Positions 43,046 to 52,177 of a DNA stretch of 64,000 nucleotides are shown here, piece by piece. Every line of letters starts with the position of its first letter. Position 1 is the stretch's first letter. The notes beneath the pieces are model-generated. The model was given only the letters and a program-made list of their open reading frames with translations, ran no database searches and was not told the DNA's origin. Source of the stretch: JASHPR01 sp963833885 (GTDB lineage: Bacteria; Actinomycetota; Actinomycetes; Streptosporangiales; Streptosporangiaceae). Made by a program: the position numbers and the translations under genes. The DNA is taken from NCBI GenBank assembly GCA_963833885.1, contig CAWHZU010000010.1, forward strand, positions 62,001 to 126,000, in the 5' to 3' direction.

Positions 43046-43840
43046 ATGCAATCACCTCCGCACGTCGAAGTTCTCCTCGAGGGTTTCGGGATCAGCACCA
43101 GCGCAGGCCGCATCGCGATGTGCCAGGTCACGCTCATCGAGGGACCTGGCCTGAACGGGGCGCCGGTGCGGATCCTGGTCGACCCGGCGCACGTAGGCAG
43201 GCGGATGGTCCTGGTCGAGGCGCTGGCCAGCCGGGGACTGACCCCGGCCGACATCGACATGGTGGTGCTGACGCACGCGCACTGGGATCACGTGCAGAAC
43301 GTCGACGTGTTCGCGCACGCGCCGGTGTGCCTGCATCCGCGTGAGCGCCGCTACAGCGACGGCCCGCACCCGAACGACTGGGCGACCCCCGCTTGGACCG
43401 GCGCCATCCTGGAACGGATGCAGGTCCGCGAGATCGCCGAGGGGGACGAGCTCATCCCGGGCGTCGGCGTGCTGGACCTCCCCGGCCACTCGCCCGGCAG
43501 CATCGGCATTACCGTGCAGAATGAGCAGGGTCTGTCGCTGATCACCGGCGACGCCGTGCACCGTTCGGCCGTGGCGCTGAGCAGGCAGAGCCCGCTCGTG
43601 TTCTGGAGTGCCGACGAGGCCCGGGCCAGCATCGACCGCGTCGTCGCGATGGCTGACGTTATCTACCCAGGACACGACCAGGCGTTCCGGCTGACCTCGG
43701 CTGGCGAGGTCGAGTACGTCCGCCCGTTCCGGCTGACGATCACCGGCACGACCGCCGACCGGCCCGGGCTCAGCTTCTCCGCCAAGATGCCGGACCCGTG
43801 GGTAATGCCCGGCATCGAGGAGCAGCCCGGGCGCGTCTAG
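43046..43840 (+). CDS. Metallo-beta-lactamase-fold hydrolase
   Basis: 264 residues. The metal motif THAHWDHVQN (HxHxDH) is followed by LDLPGHSPGSIGIT, the bridging Asp in LITGDAVHRS and VIYPGHDQAF. The fold covers glyoxalase II-like thioesterases, lactonases and other hydrolases; the sequence does not choose between them. ATG 43046 has GGAAGGGAG upstream, and a longer in-frame ORF from 42836 overlaps glgX and is ignored. It is divergent from glgX by 70 bp. Confidence 0.9.
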   Translation: MQSPPHVEVLLEGFGISTSAGRIAMCQVTLIEGPGLNGAPVRILVDPAHVGRRMVLVEALASRGLTPADIDMVVLTHAHWDHVQNVDVFAHAPVCLHPRERRYSDGPHPNDWATPAWTGAILERMQVREIAEGDELIPGVGVLDLPGHSPGSIGITVQNEQGLSLITGDAVHRSAVALSRQSPLVFWSADEARASIDRVVAMADVIYPGHDQAFRLTSAGEVEYVRPFRLTITGTTADRPGLSFSAKMPDPWVMPGIEEQPGRV

Positions 43841-43940
43841 CGGGCGGGCTGCCCGAGGCTCCCACGGGCTACCGCTATCGGCGGGCGATTTGTCCCGTGG
43901 CACAGTTGGAACTGACCTAAGTCGAGCCCGGAGGATTGCC

Positions 43941-45785
43941 ATGACCGTGCAGAGCCTCGCCGACATCCACGAACTGGCCCAGCAACTGCGGGTTGATTCG
44001 ATTCGCTGCAGCACCTCGGCCGGGTCCGGCCATCCAACCTCGAGCATGTCGGCCGCTGATCTCATGGCGGTGCTGATGGCCCGCCATTTCCGTTACGACT
44101 GGCAGCAGCCGGACAACCCGGCCAACGACCACTTGATCTTCTCCAAGGGGCATGCGTCCCCGCTGCTGTACTCGATGTTCAAGGCGGCCGGTGTCGTCAG
44201 CGACGAGGAGCTGATGAACGGGTACCGGCGGTTCGGCTCGCGGCTGGAGGGCCACCCCACGCCGGTGCTCCCGTGGGTCGACGTGGCCACCGGCTCGCTC
44301 GGCCAGGGGCTGCCGGACGGGGTCGGCGTCGCGTTGGCCGGCAAGTTCCTGGACGAGTTGCCGTACCGGGTGTGGGTGCTGTGCGGGGACAGCGAGACGG
44401 CCGAGGGGTCGATATGGGAGGCCCTGGACAAAGCGTCCCATTACGGGCTCAGCAACCTGACCGCGATCATTGACGTGAACCGCCTGGGCCAGCGCGGCCC
44501 GACGGAACTGAGCTGGGACACGGACACGTACGCCAAGCGGGTGGAGGCGTTCGGCTGCCACGCGGTCGTGATCGACGGACACGACCTGGGCGAGATCGAC
44601 AAGGCGTTCACGGGCGCGGCCGGTGCGGACCGGCCAACGGTGGTCGTGGCCCGCACGCGCAAGGGCCGCGGGTTCGACGAGGTCGAAGACCGCGAGAACT
44701 GGCATGGCAAACCGCTGCCCGAGCCGATGGCCGAGCGCGCCATCATCGAGCTCGGCGGCCAGCGCGATATCCGGGTAACCGGCCTGAAGCCCGAAGGCGG
44801 GACACCCCATGCCTGGCCCAGCGCCGAGGTGAGCTTGCCCCAGTACGGGCCCGACGACAAGGTCGCCACCCGGCTGGCGTTCGGTCAGGCGCTGGCCGCG
44901 GTCGGCGCCCGCGGCGACGTCGTCGGCATGGACGGCGAGGTGGGCAACTCGACGCACATGGAGGAGTTCTCCAAGAAGTATCCCGAGAAGTACTTCGAGA
45001 TGTTCATCGCCGAGCAGCAGCTCGTTGCCGCCGCTGTCGGCCTGCAGGTCCGCGGGTACGTTCCGTTCGCCTCCACGTTCGCCGCGTTCTTCACCCGCGC
45101 GTACGACTTCATCCGGATGTCGGCGATCTCCCAGGCGAACATCCGGCTGTGCGGGTCCCATTGTGGCGTCGAGATCGGCGCGGACGGCCCGTCGCAGATG
45201 GCCCTGGAGGACCTGGCCATGATGCGTGCCGTGCACGGATCGACGGTCCTGTACCCAAGCGACCCCAACAGCACGGCGTACCTGGTGGCGCAGATGGCCG
45301 AGACCGCCGGCATCGTCTACATGCGCACCACCCGCGGCGCCTACCCGGTCCTGTACGGGGTGGACGAGGAGTTCCCGATCGGCGGTTCGAAGGTCCTCCG
45401 GGCCAGTGACAACGACCAGGTGACGCTCATCGGCGCGGGCGTGACCGTGCACAACTGCCTGGCTGCGGCCGACGAGCTGGCCGGGGACGGCATCAGCGCC
45501 CGGGTCATCGACCTGTACTCGGTCAAGCCGATCGACACCCAGGCCCTGCTGGACGCGGCGGACCTGACCGGGGACAGGCTGGTGGTCGTCGAGGACCACT
45601 ACCCGCAAGGCGGCCTCGGCGGCGCGGTTCTCGAGGCGCTCAGCGATGCGGGCCACCCGGCCCGCATCCATCACCTCGCGGTCCGAAGCCTGCCCGGTTC
45701 CGGTACCCCGGCCGAGCTCATGGAAGGGGCCGGCATAGCCGCCAACCAGATCGCTCAGGCCGCCCGAGAGGCGGTCAACGGCTAG
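43941..45785 (+). CDS. Transketolase
   Basis: 614 residues, one chain with all three transketolase domains. N-terminal GSGHPTSSMSAADL, SKGHASPLLYSMF, the TPP/metal motif VLCGDSETAEGSIWEALD and Asn in DVNRLGQ, the pyrimidine domain EMFIAEQQLVAAAVGLQVRG with catalytic Glu, and the C-terminal TLIGAGVTVHNCLAAADELA. The usual GDGE is GDSE. It moves two-carbon units in the pentose phosphate pathway or acts on a related ketose. The ATG has GGAGG upstream. The absence of tal or zwf neighbours suggests an accessory copy, closer to the shorter archaeal/eukaryotic-like group. Confidence 0.9.
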   Translation: MTVQSLADIHELAQQLRVDSIRCSTSAGSGHPTSSMSAADLMAVLMARHFRYDWQQPDNPANDHLIFSKGHASPLLYSMFKAAGVVSDEELMNGYRRFGSRLEGHPTPVLPWVDVATGSLGQGLPDGVGVALAGKFLDELPYRVWVLCGDSETAEGSIWEALDKASHYGLSNLTAIIDVNRLGQRGPTELSWDTDTYAKRVEAFGCHAVVIDGHDLGEIDKAFTGAAGADRPTVVVARTRKGRGFDEVEDRENWHGKPLPEPMAERAIIELGGQRDIRVTGLKPEGGTPHAWPSAEVSLPQYGPDDKVATRLAFGQALAAVGARGDVVGMDGEVGNSTHMEEFSKKYPEKYFEMFIAEQQLVAAAVGLQVRGYVPFASTFAAFFTRAYDFIRMSAISQANIRLCGSHCGVEIGADGPSQMALEDLAMMRAVHGSTVLYPSDPNSTAYLVAQMAETAGIVYMRTTRGAYPVLYGVDEEFPIGGSKVLRASDNDQVTLIGAGVTVHNCLAAADELAGDGISARVIDLYSVKPIDTQALLDAADLTGDRLVVVEDHYPQGGLGGAVLEALSDAGHPARIHHLAVRSLPGSGTPAELMEGAGIAANQIAQAAREAVNG

Positions 45786-45806
45786 CGCGGGCCTGGTTAG
45801 CAGCCG

Positions 45807-45832
45807 CGGCCCGGATAGCGTCGGCCGGGCCG
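45807..45832. terminator. Hairpin between convergent transketolase and pdxS
   Basis: CGGCCCGG (45807-45814) pairs perfectly with CCGGGCCG (45825-45832) around a 10-nt loop. There is no T-tract. The convergent position favours a bidirectional terminator. Confidence 0.4.
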
Positions 45833-45885
45833 TGGCTGGTCACCGGCCGCTGCCGGCCGGGCTTTCGGCGCTTACGCCGCGGCAG

Positions 45886-46908
45886 TCACCAGCCGCGTCC
45901 GGCGTAGCGCTGCTCGGGCGCGAGCGTGTCCAGGCTGATCCCCACCATGGCCTCACCAAGCCCCCGCGACACCTTGGCGATGACGTCGGGGTCGTCGTGG
46001 AACGTGGTCGCCTTCACGATCGCGGCAGCCCGGGCAGCGGGGTCACCTGACTTAAAAATCCCCGACCCCACAAACACCCCGTCGGCACCCAGCCCCATCA
46101 TCATCGCCGCATCCGCCGGGGTCGCAATCCCGCCCGCCGTAAACAACACCACCGGCAGCCGCCCCGCCGCCGCCACCTCAGCCACCAGCTCATACGGAGC
46201 CTGCAGATCCTTCGCCGCAGTGAACAGCTCATCCGCCGCCAGCACCGACAGCCCGGCGATCTCACCGCGGATACGGCGCATGTGCCGGGTCGCCTCCACC
46301 ACGTTGCCCGTGCCCGCCTCCCCCTTGGACCGGATCATCGCCGCGCCCTCACCAATCCGCCGCAGCGCCTCACCCAGACTGGTCGCCCCGCACACAAACG
46401 GCACCGTGAACCCCCACTTATCCACGTGATGCGCCTCATCAGCCGGGGTCAGCACCTCCGACTCATCGATGTAATCCACCCCGACCGCCTGCAAAACCTG
46501 CGCCTCAGCGAAGTGACCGATCCGGCACTTGGCCATCACCGGGACCGACACCGCCGCAATGATCGAATCGATCATGTCCGGGTCACTCATCCGGGCCACC
46601 CCGCCCTGCGCCCGGATATCAGCCGGCACCCGCTCCAGCGCCATCACCGCCACCGCACCCGCGTCCTCGGCGACCTTCGCCTGCTCCGGCGTGACCACAT
46701 CCATGATCACACCACCCTTGAGCATGTCAGCCATCCCCCGCTTCACCCGCTGCGTGCCGCTCTCGACGCCCGGGCGGGCGGAGGTGGAGGGAGCTGCGGG
46801 ACCGGCGGGAGTGGAGGCGGTAGTGGGGCCAGTGGGAGCGGCGGGAGTGGTACCGGTGGCGGGAGTGGCGGGCGCGTCGCTGGCCCGCTCTGAGTAGGGG
46901 ACTGCCAT
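45886..46908 (-). CDS. pdxS: Pyridoxal 5'-phosphate synthase PdxS subunit
   Basis: 340 residues. From about residue 50 the sequence is highly conserved PdxS: RGMADMLKGGVIMDVVTPEQ, ALERVPADIRAQGGVARMSD, catalytic Lys in MAKCRIGHFAEAQ, GEAGTGNVVEATRH, LFTAGGIATPADAAMMM. It condenses ribose 5-phosphate, glyceraldehyde 3-phosphate and ammonia, normally supplied by PdxT. No pdxT adjoins it. The first ~48 residues are an Ala/Pro/Thr-rich extension built from GGCGGGAGTGG-type repeats; GGAGG at 5-nt spacing before ATG 46908 supports this start. The downstream neighbours are a GNAT and two MocR regulators. Confidence 0.95.
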   Translation of the reverse strand: MAVPYSERASDAPATPATGTTPAAPTGPTTASTPAGPAAPSTSARPGVESGTQRVKRGMADMLKGGVIMDVVTPEQAKVAEDAGAVAVMALERVPADIRAQGGVARMSDPDMIDSIIAAVSVPVMAKCRIGHFAEAQVLQAVGVDYIDESEVLTPADEAHHVDKWGFTVPFVCGATSLGEALRRIGEGAAMIRSKGEAGTGNVVEATRHMRRIRGEIAGLSVLAADELFTAAKDLQAPYELVAEVAAAGRLPVVLFTAGGIATPADAAMMMGLGADGVFVGSGIFKSGDPAARAAAIVKATTFHDDPDVIAKVSRGLGEAMVGISLDTLAPEQRYAGRGW

Positions 46909-46935
46909 GTGAACCTCCGCTGGGCTGCGGGACCG

Positions 46936-47790
46936 CTAACCGATCCCGAGGCTGAACACGTTGTAGATCGCCCCTGGCCGGTAGCCGGGGACGGGCGGCC
47001 CGAGGCGCATCCGGCGCACGCGCCGGGCCAGCTGAAATCCGAGCGATACCGCGAGAGCGCCACCGTGGGCGTTCACTTCGGGGAAAGCGAGCCGCGACCT
47101 GGGGCTGGCCCGGATCATGTCGACGATCAGCGGTCGTGCGGACGCCGGGCTGGCCGCGATGATCGGCCCGCCGCCCCACGGCAGGCCCACCCGGTACCCA
47201 TCCGGCGCGGGCCCGGCCGGCACCCGGGCCTCGTCGGCAAAGGGAGCCAGGTAGCTGCGGCGGTCCTCGCCGGTTGCCGCGATGTCCTGCCTGATGACGT
47301 CCTCCATCCCGCTGGGCTGGACCGTTGCCGGACGATCGCAGGCGAGGGTGGGCAAGGCGCGCTGCTCCCAGATGCCGTAGGAAACGCCCTCGTCGCTAAA
47401 TCCGAGCCGCTCGTAGATGGGCTTGCCGAGATCGGTGGCGGTGAGCAGCACCGTTTGCGCCCCGGCCTGCTGCACACAGTCCACGGCCTGCTGGCTCAGC
47501 GCCCGGCCGAGCCCCTGGCCGCGTACGTCATCCTCGACCGCGACGTTGCCGATCCAGCCGGTGCGGCCGAAACAGACGCAGCAGGCGACGCCGACCACGC
47601 GGTCGCCCTGGCAGCCCACGAACATCTGGGTGTCGGAGCTGGCCAGATTGAACTCGAGGAGCTTCGGCCGGCCCGAGGAGAGCCCGGCGCGCTCAAGGAC
47701 GCCGCTCATCTGGCTGATGTCGCCGACGGCGGCCGGGCGTATGGTGACGCGCTCGCTGCCCACGGTCGCACTGTCGCGCGCTTTGAGCAT
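46936..47790 (-). CDS. GNAT family N-acetyltransferase, two-domain
   Basis: 284 residues. The N-terminal GNAT domain has VTIRPAAVGDISQMSGVLER, GNVAVEDDVRGQGLGRALSQ (acetyl-CoA site) and PIYERLGFSDEG. A second ~130-residue half (YLAPFADEARVPAG, then FPEVNAHGGALAVSLGFQLA) resembles a degenerate GNAT fold, as in YitI-type proteins. I use the ATG at 47790; the frame is open further up into the MocR gene. It follows the MocR gene by 35 bp, and precedes pdxS by 27 bp, so the three may share a transcript. Confidence 0.82.
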   Translation of the reverse strand: MLKARDSATVGSERVTIRPAAVGDISQMSGVLERAGLSSGRPKLLEFNLASSDTQMFVGCQGDRVVGVACCVCFGRTGWIGNVAVEDDVRGQGLGRALSQQAVDCVQQAGAQTVLLTATDLGKPIYERLGFSDEGVSYGIWEQRALPTLACDRPATVQPSGMEDVIRQDIAATGEDRRSYLAPFADEARVPAGPAPDGYRVGLPWGGGPIIAASPASARPLIVDMIRASPRSRLAFPEVNAHGGALAVSLGFQLARRVRRMRLGPPVPGYRPGAIYNVFSLGIG

Positions 47791-47825
47791 GCCAATCAAC
47801 TCGGGATTGGCCTGCGCCGTCAGCG

Positions 47826-49331
47826 CTAAACGATCACATCGATCCGCTGCGGCCCATGCGCGTCGAGCACGCCGCGGTACGCCTGCCACGCCCGGCCGAG
47901 GCGGCTGATGCCCTGCTCGAGCGTTTCCTGGCGATAGCCGAACGGCAGCCGGACGTGTTCATCAAACCGGCCGGTGGGGGACATGACCGGGCCGGGCGCG
48001 ATCAGCACACCGTGCCTGCTCGCGATCTGGGCCAGGTCGGTTGCGCTGCCGTCCGGCAGCCTGGCCCACAGGCACAGGCCGCCGCCCGGGGTCCGCCACG
48101 TCCACCCGGGCAGGTGGCGCCCGAGCAGGTCCTGCAGCAGCGCGAGCCGCTCGGCGAGCTCGCGGCGGCGCAGATCCCGGATGCGGTCGGCGTCGGCGAG
48201 CAGGTTGACCGCGATCGCTTGGCTGACCAGCGACGTGCCCAGGTCGGTGACGGCCTTGAGCCGGCCGAGCTGCGCGATCACCGGCCGCGGGGCGCGGATC
48301 CAGCCCACCCTCAGCCCGGCCCAGAACACCTTGCTCAGTGAGCCGACCGACACGATCGGGGCGTCACGTGCGTAGGCCGCCAGCGGAAGCGGCGGCTCGC
48401 TGCCCAGCGCCAGGTCGGCCACGGTGTTGTCTTCGATGAACGGGATCCCGCTGACCTGGCACAGCCGGGCGAGCTCGCGCCTCGCCTGGGCCGGCACCAC
48501 GGATCCGGTCGGATTCTGGAAGGTCGGCATCAGGTAGACGGCCCGCACCGGGCTCTGCGAAACCGTCGCGGCGAGCAGCCCGGCGTCGGCACCCGCCTGG
48601 CCAACCGGCACGGTCAGGATCCTGGCGCCCGCGGTCCGGAACGCGTCGATCGCACCCGGGAACGTCGGATCCTCGACCACGACCACCGCGCCAGGGGTGA
48701 CGTAGTAGCTGGCCAGAAGGCTGAGCGCCTGCTGGGCCCCGGCCGTGACGAGGGTCTCCTCCTCCTCGGTCGCCATGCCGCGTGCGGTCAGGTGGGCCGC
48801 GATCGCCCGGCGCAGCGGCGGGTAGCCGAGCGGCAGGTAGCCGCGCCCTTCAGCCAGCTCCCCGACGTTGACCGCGGCCCCGGCGCAGGCCAGCGCTTCC
48901 CGGATGGCCGGGCCAGGCACCTCGTAGCTGCCGAGCAGGTCGACCGCGTCCGGCGGGTCCTCGCCAAGCCGGCGGAACAGCACGTTGCGCTGCAGCGAGG
49001 TGGTCAGTTCCGCGGCCCGGCCCCCGGCAAGCACGCCGTCGGCGCCGGTCACGTGCGTGCCCCTGCCCTGCCGGCGGTCGACCAGGCCGCCGTGCTCGAG
49101 CTGCTTGTATGCCGCCGACACGGTGGTTCTGGCCACGCCGAGGTGGGCGGCGAGGTCGCGCTCGGGCGGCAGCCTGGTGCCGGGGAGCAGCTCCCCGCGT
49201 TCCGCCGCGCCGGCGAGCGCCGCAGCAAGGCGCCGGTGCAGCGGGCCGCTGCCACGCCGCCACCCGTCAAGGGCGTCCTGCAGCTCCACCGGCGATGACA
49301 GGCCAAGACTGAACCGATTGGACCTAGACAT
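47826..49331 (-). CDS. MocR-type regulator (GntR DNA-binding domain fused to aminotransferase), first copy
   Basis: About 501 residues. The N-terminal winged helix (LHRRLAAALAGAAERGELLP, PERDLAAHLGVARTTVSAAY) leads through a linker to a fold-type I aminotransferase domain with LVTAGAQQALSLLASYYV, YLMPTFQNPTGSV, and the PLP lysine in VSVGSLSKVFWAGLRVGWI. MocR proteins sense PLP or aldimines; the PdxR group activates pdxST. With pdxS two genes downstream, a PdxR-like role is plausible. The start is uncertain (49331, 49340 or 49367): ATG 49331 has GGAG close by, with ATTGG-type direct repeats around it. Confidence 0.88.
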   Translation of the reverse strand: MSRSNRFSLGLSSPVELQDALDGWRRGSGPLHRRLAAALAGAAERGELLPGTRLPPERDLAAHLGVARTTVSAAYKQLEHGGLVDRRQGRGTHVTGADGVLAGGRAAELTTSLQRNVLFRRLGEDPPDAVDLLGSYEVPGPAIREALACAGAAVNVGELAEGRGYLPLGYPPLRRAIAAHLTARGMATEEEETLVTAGAQQALSLLASYYVTPGAVVVVEDPTFPGAIDAFRTAGARILTVPVGQAGADAGLLAATVSQSPVRAVYLMPTFQNPTGSVVPAQARRELARLCQVSGIPFIEDNTVADLALGSEPPLPLAAYARDAPIVSVGSLSKVFWAGLRVGWIRAPRPVIAQLGRLKAVTDLGTSLVSQAIAVNLLADADRIRDLRRRELAERLALLQDLLGRHLPGWTWRTPGGGLCLWARLPDGSATDLAQIASRHGVLIAPGPVMSPTGRFDEHVRLPFGYRQETLEQGISRLGRAWQAYRGVLDAHGPQRIDVIV

Positions 49332-49343
49332 TGGCTCCATTGT
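49317..49343. promoter_or_regulatory. ATTGG direct repeats at the first MocR start
   Basis: ATTGG occurs at 49317 and 49330 and ATTGT at 49339. The first two are 13 bp apart, the same spacing as between the ATTGG-type half-sites at the second MocR gene. MocR operators are commonly direct repeats. Confidence 0.4.
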
Positions 49344-49508
49344 GGGCCGCGTCATGCCGGGCCGCAACCGCGGCCGGACACCAAGATCAAACCGGGTTCG
49401 GGGGCCGGCTGGTGGAACGGTCGGTTCTTTAGGCCCGGGTCGTGGAAGTGGTCGGGGTCGGGGGCGGGGTCGTGGAGAGGTTCGGGGCCGGATCGCGGAA
49501 AAGGGGTG

Positions 49509-50933
49509 TCAGACGGACATCGCGGGCGGCGCGGTGGCCGGGGCAGACGGCGGATGGTAGGCGCGCCACGCCTCGGCGAGCCGCCTGACGGCCTCGGTCA
49601 GCACGTCTTCCGGCGCCACAAAGTGCAGCCGCAGGTGGTCCTGGCATTGCCCGGAGGCGTCGAGCCCGCTTCCCGGCAGCACCGCGATGCGGTGCCGCAG
49701 CGCCGTCTGCGCGAACGAGGTCCCGTCGCCGTAGGGCAGGCGCACCCACAGCGTTTGCCCGCCGGGCACCGGCGGCGCGTCCCAGTCCGGCAGGCGGCCG
49801 GCCAGCTCGGCGCGCAGGTGGTCGTGCCGGGCTTGCCGCCCGGCGGCCTGGCGCAGCGACAGCGCATCCAGCCGGGGCACCAGCTCGGCCGCCGCGAGTT
49901 GCGCGGGGACGTTGCCGCCGAGGTCATACACGGCCAGCAGCCGGGCCAGCCGGGCGATCAGCGGCTCGGCGGCGCGCACCCACCCGATGCGCAGGCCGCC
50001 CCAGATGCTCTTGCTGAGCGAGCCGACCGAGATCACGGCGCGGTCATAGCTGGCCAGCGCCGGCGGGACCGGCACCCCGGGAAACCCCAGATCGCTCGGC
50101 ACCTCGTCGTCGACCAGCGAGACCCCGGCCGCGGCGGCCGCGTACACCAGTGCCTGCCGGTCCAGCGGAGACAGCACCGAGCCGGTCGGGTTGTGGAAGG
50201 TGGAGATCACGTACGCCATCGCGGCGCGCTGTCCGCGCGTCGCGGCGGCGAGGCCGGCGAGCCCGACCGGAAGCGAACACGGCACCGCCGCCTGCTCCCG
50301 GAACGCCTCGAGCGCTCCCGGGTAGGTGGGCCCTTCCACCAGCACCCGGTCGCCCGGCGCCAGCAGAGCGCGGGCCAGCAGGGACAGCGCCTGCTGGCCG
50401 CCGTTGGTGACCGCGATCTGTTCCGGCCCGGTGCGGATTCCGCGCCCGGTGTACCGGTCGGCGATGGCCCGGCGCAGCGCCGGGTGGCCGGCCGGGTAGT
50501 AGCCGATATCCCCGGAGGTGTGCGCCAGCGCAACAGCGACACCGGCGTACGCCTCGGCCACCTCGGGCGGCGGCGTGTCCGGGGCGGCGCACGCGAGCGG
50601 GATCACGTCGTCACCGGGCTCCAGCAGGTGCAGGAACAGCGGCGCGCTGGTGGTCTGGCGCGGGCCGGTCGGCTCGGCCCCGGCGACCCGGGTGCCGCTG
50701 CCCTGGTGCCGGATGACCCGCCCGTCCTGACGGAGCAGGTCGTACGCGGCGACCACGGTGCTCCGGCCGACCGCGAGAGCCAGCGCGAGGGCCCGGTCCG
50801 GCGGCAGCGGCTCGCCCGGCGGCAGCTCACCCTCGTCGATCAGCTGCCGCAGCCGCGCCGCCAGCAGCACGTGCAGCGGCCCGCGGCCCGACGACCACCG
50901 GCCCAGACGCTCGGCAAGCTCAATTGGCTTCAT
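49509..50933 (-). CDS. MocR-type regulator (GntR DNA-binding domain fused to aminotransferase), second copy
   Basis: 474 residues from ATG 50933 (MKPIELAERLGRW). The winged helix spans LLAARLRQLIDEGELPPGEP and LALALAVGRSTVVAAYDLL. The aminotransferase-like domain shows AVTNGGQQALSLLARALL, YVISTFHNPTGSVLSPLD, and the PLP lysine in ISVGSLSKSIWGGLRIGW. It is divergent from the aminotransferase-RidA-PhzF operon by 112 bp, the classical MocR arrangement for controlling a neighbouring PLP-linked pathway. It is close in layout to the first MocR and may be an old duplicate, though the sequences differ widely. Confidence 0.9.
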   Translation of the reverse strand: MKPIELAERLGRWSSGRGPLHVLLAARLRQLIDEGELPPGEPLPPDRALALALAVGRSTVVAAYDLLRQDGRVIRHQGSGTRVAGAEPTGPRQTTSAPLFLHLLEPGDDVIPLACAAPDTPPPEVAEAYAGVAVALAHTSGDIGYYPAGHPALRRAIADRYTGRGIRTGPEQIAVTNGGQQALSLLARALLAPGDRVLVEGPTYPGALEAFREQAAVPCSLPVGLAGLAAATRGQRAAMAYVISTFHNPTGSVLSPLDRQALVYAAAAAGVSLVDDEVPSDLGFPGVPVPPALASYDRAVISVGSLSKSIWGGLRIGWVRAAEPLIARLARLLAVYDLGGNVPAQLAAAELVPRLDALSLRQAAGRQARHDHLRAELAGRLPDWDAPPVPGGQTLWVRLPYGDGTSFAQTALRHRIAVLPGSGLDASGQCQDHLRLHFVAPEDVLTEAVRRLAEAWRAYHPPSAPATAPPAMSV

Positions 50934-50958
50934 ATGCAAACCAATTCTGCGGCATTGG
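50923..50958. promoter_or_regulatory. ATTGG/CCAAT sites between second MocR and the aminotransferase operon
   Basis: ATTGG (50923-50927), CCAAT (50941-50945) and ATTGG (50954-50958). The last two form an inverted pair 13 bp apart, and the outer two read ATTGGCT-T as direct repeats. They overlap the MocR start codon region, suiting autoregulation and control of 51046 onward. Confidence 0.45.
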
Positions 50959-51045
50959 CTCTTCCGGCGCCACCCCCGCGCGGCAAACATGGCTGGGTAA
51001 CCACCCGCCAGCCCGACGAGGACTCTGCCCGATGAGGACCCTGCC

Positions 51046-52158
51046 ATGCGACAGTTTCCGGCCAGCCCGATCACGGCCCTGATCGACGAGAAGCCGCGGT
51101 ACAACCTCGGGGAGAGCGTCGCGCCCGACCTGACCGTGGCCGAGCTGCTCGGCTCGGCTGGCGTGGCGGACCTGGCCGACCTGAAACTCGGCTACGGCAC
51201 CTCGGCCGGCAGCGCCGAGCTGCGCGCCCTGGTGGCCGCGCGGCACGGGATCGCCGACAGCCAGGTGCTGATCACGACGGGGGCGGCGGCGGCGCTGTTC
51301 CTGGTCGCCCTGCTGGTCGGCGACGGCGAGATCGTGGTCGGGCGGCCCTGCTACCCACCGGCGTTCGACGCGGTGCAGGGGCTCGGCGCCAGGGCGGTGA
51401 CCGTGACGTCGCGGTTCGAGGACGGCTACCGCATCGACCTCGACGCGTTCGCCGCCAAGCTGTCCTCCCGGACGCGGCTGGTCAGCGTCGCCTCGCCGCA
51501 GAACCCGTCCGGCGTCGCGTTCCGGCAAGATGAAATTGAGTGGATGCTCGCCGCCATGTCTCGCACCTGCCCCGAGGCGCTGCTGCTGATCGACGAGACG
51601 TACCGGGAGGCCACCTACGGGGACGCGGTGCCGGCCGCCAGCTTCGCCGGGACGTCGCCGCGAGTGCTCACCTGCGGCTCGCTGTCAAAGGCGCACGGCG
51701 CGCCCGGCCTGCGGATCGGCTGGCTGACGGTCAGCGATGCGGCCCTGGCCGAGGAACTACGGCTGGCGAAGTTCAACTCCTCGCTGGCGTGCGGGACCCT
51801 CGACGAGTTCCTCGCCGCCCGGCTGCTGGCCAGGGCGGACCAGGTCCTCGCCGAGCGCGGCGCGTTCCTGGCCCAGGCTCGTGAGATCGTCGAACGGTGG
51901 ATCAAGGGGCACGCCGGGCGGCTGCACTGGCTGCCGCCCGAGGCCGGCGCGATGTGCTGCGTGCAGCTTGACCCCGGCGCCTTCGGGCCCCAGGACGTCG
52001 ACCGCTTCCACGCCTACCTTGGGCGGGAGCGGACCCTCGTCGCCCGCGGCCCCTGGTTCGGCGACACCGGCCACGTCTTCCGGCTCGGCCTCGGCTACGA
52101 GCCGCTGGACCGGCTGGAGCAGGGCCTCGGCATCATCAGCGCCGCGCTCGCGGCATGA
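51046..52158 (+). CDS. PLP-dependent aminotransferase class I/II
   Basis: 370 residues of fold-type I: LKLGYGTSAGSAELRALVA, LITTGAAAALFLVALLVG, ASPQNPSGVAF (Asn for PLP), LLIDETYREATYGD and the PLP lysine in LTCGSLSKAHGAPGLRIGWL. It is the first gene of an operon with RidA (19-nt gap) and PhzF (3-nt gap), divergent from a MocR regulator. RidA beside an aminotransferase suits removal of reactive enamines. The amino-acid substrate is unknown. Confidence 0.9.
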   Translation: MRQFPASPITALIDEKPRYNLGESVAPDLTVAELLGSAGVADLADLKLGYGTSAGSAELRALVAARHGIADSQVLITTGAAAALFLVALLVGDGEIVVGRPCYPPAFDAVQGLGARAVTVTSRFEDGYRIDLDAFAAKLSSRTRLVSVASPQNPSGVAFRQDEIEWMLAAMSRTCPEALLLIDETYREATYGDAVPAASFAGTSPRVLTCGSLSKAHGAPGLRIGWLTVSDAALAEELRLAKFNSSLACGTLDEFLAARLLARADQVLAERGAFLAQAREIVERWIKGHAGRLHWLPPEAGAMCCVQLDPGAFGPQDVDRFHAYLGRERTLVARGPWFGDTGHVFRLGLGYEPLDRLEQGLGIISAALAA

Positions 52159-52177
52159 GAGAAAGGACTCGCTGACC

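Noticed and set aside
42976..43260. N-terminal extension of GlgX
   Set aside because: It overlaps the divergent metallo-beta-lactamase-fold gene, and homology plus the GATACT hexamer place the start at 42975.
43917..45674. 585-residue minus-strand ORF opposite the transketolase
   Set aside because: Shadow of a well-supported plus-strand gene; the product is Arg/His/Val-rich with no family features.
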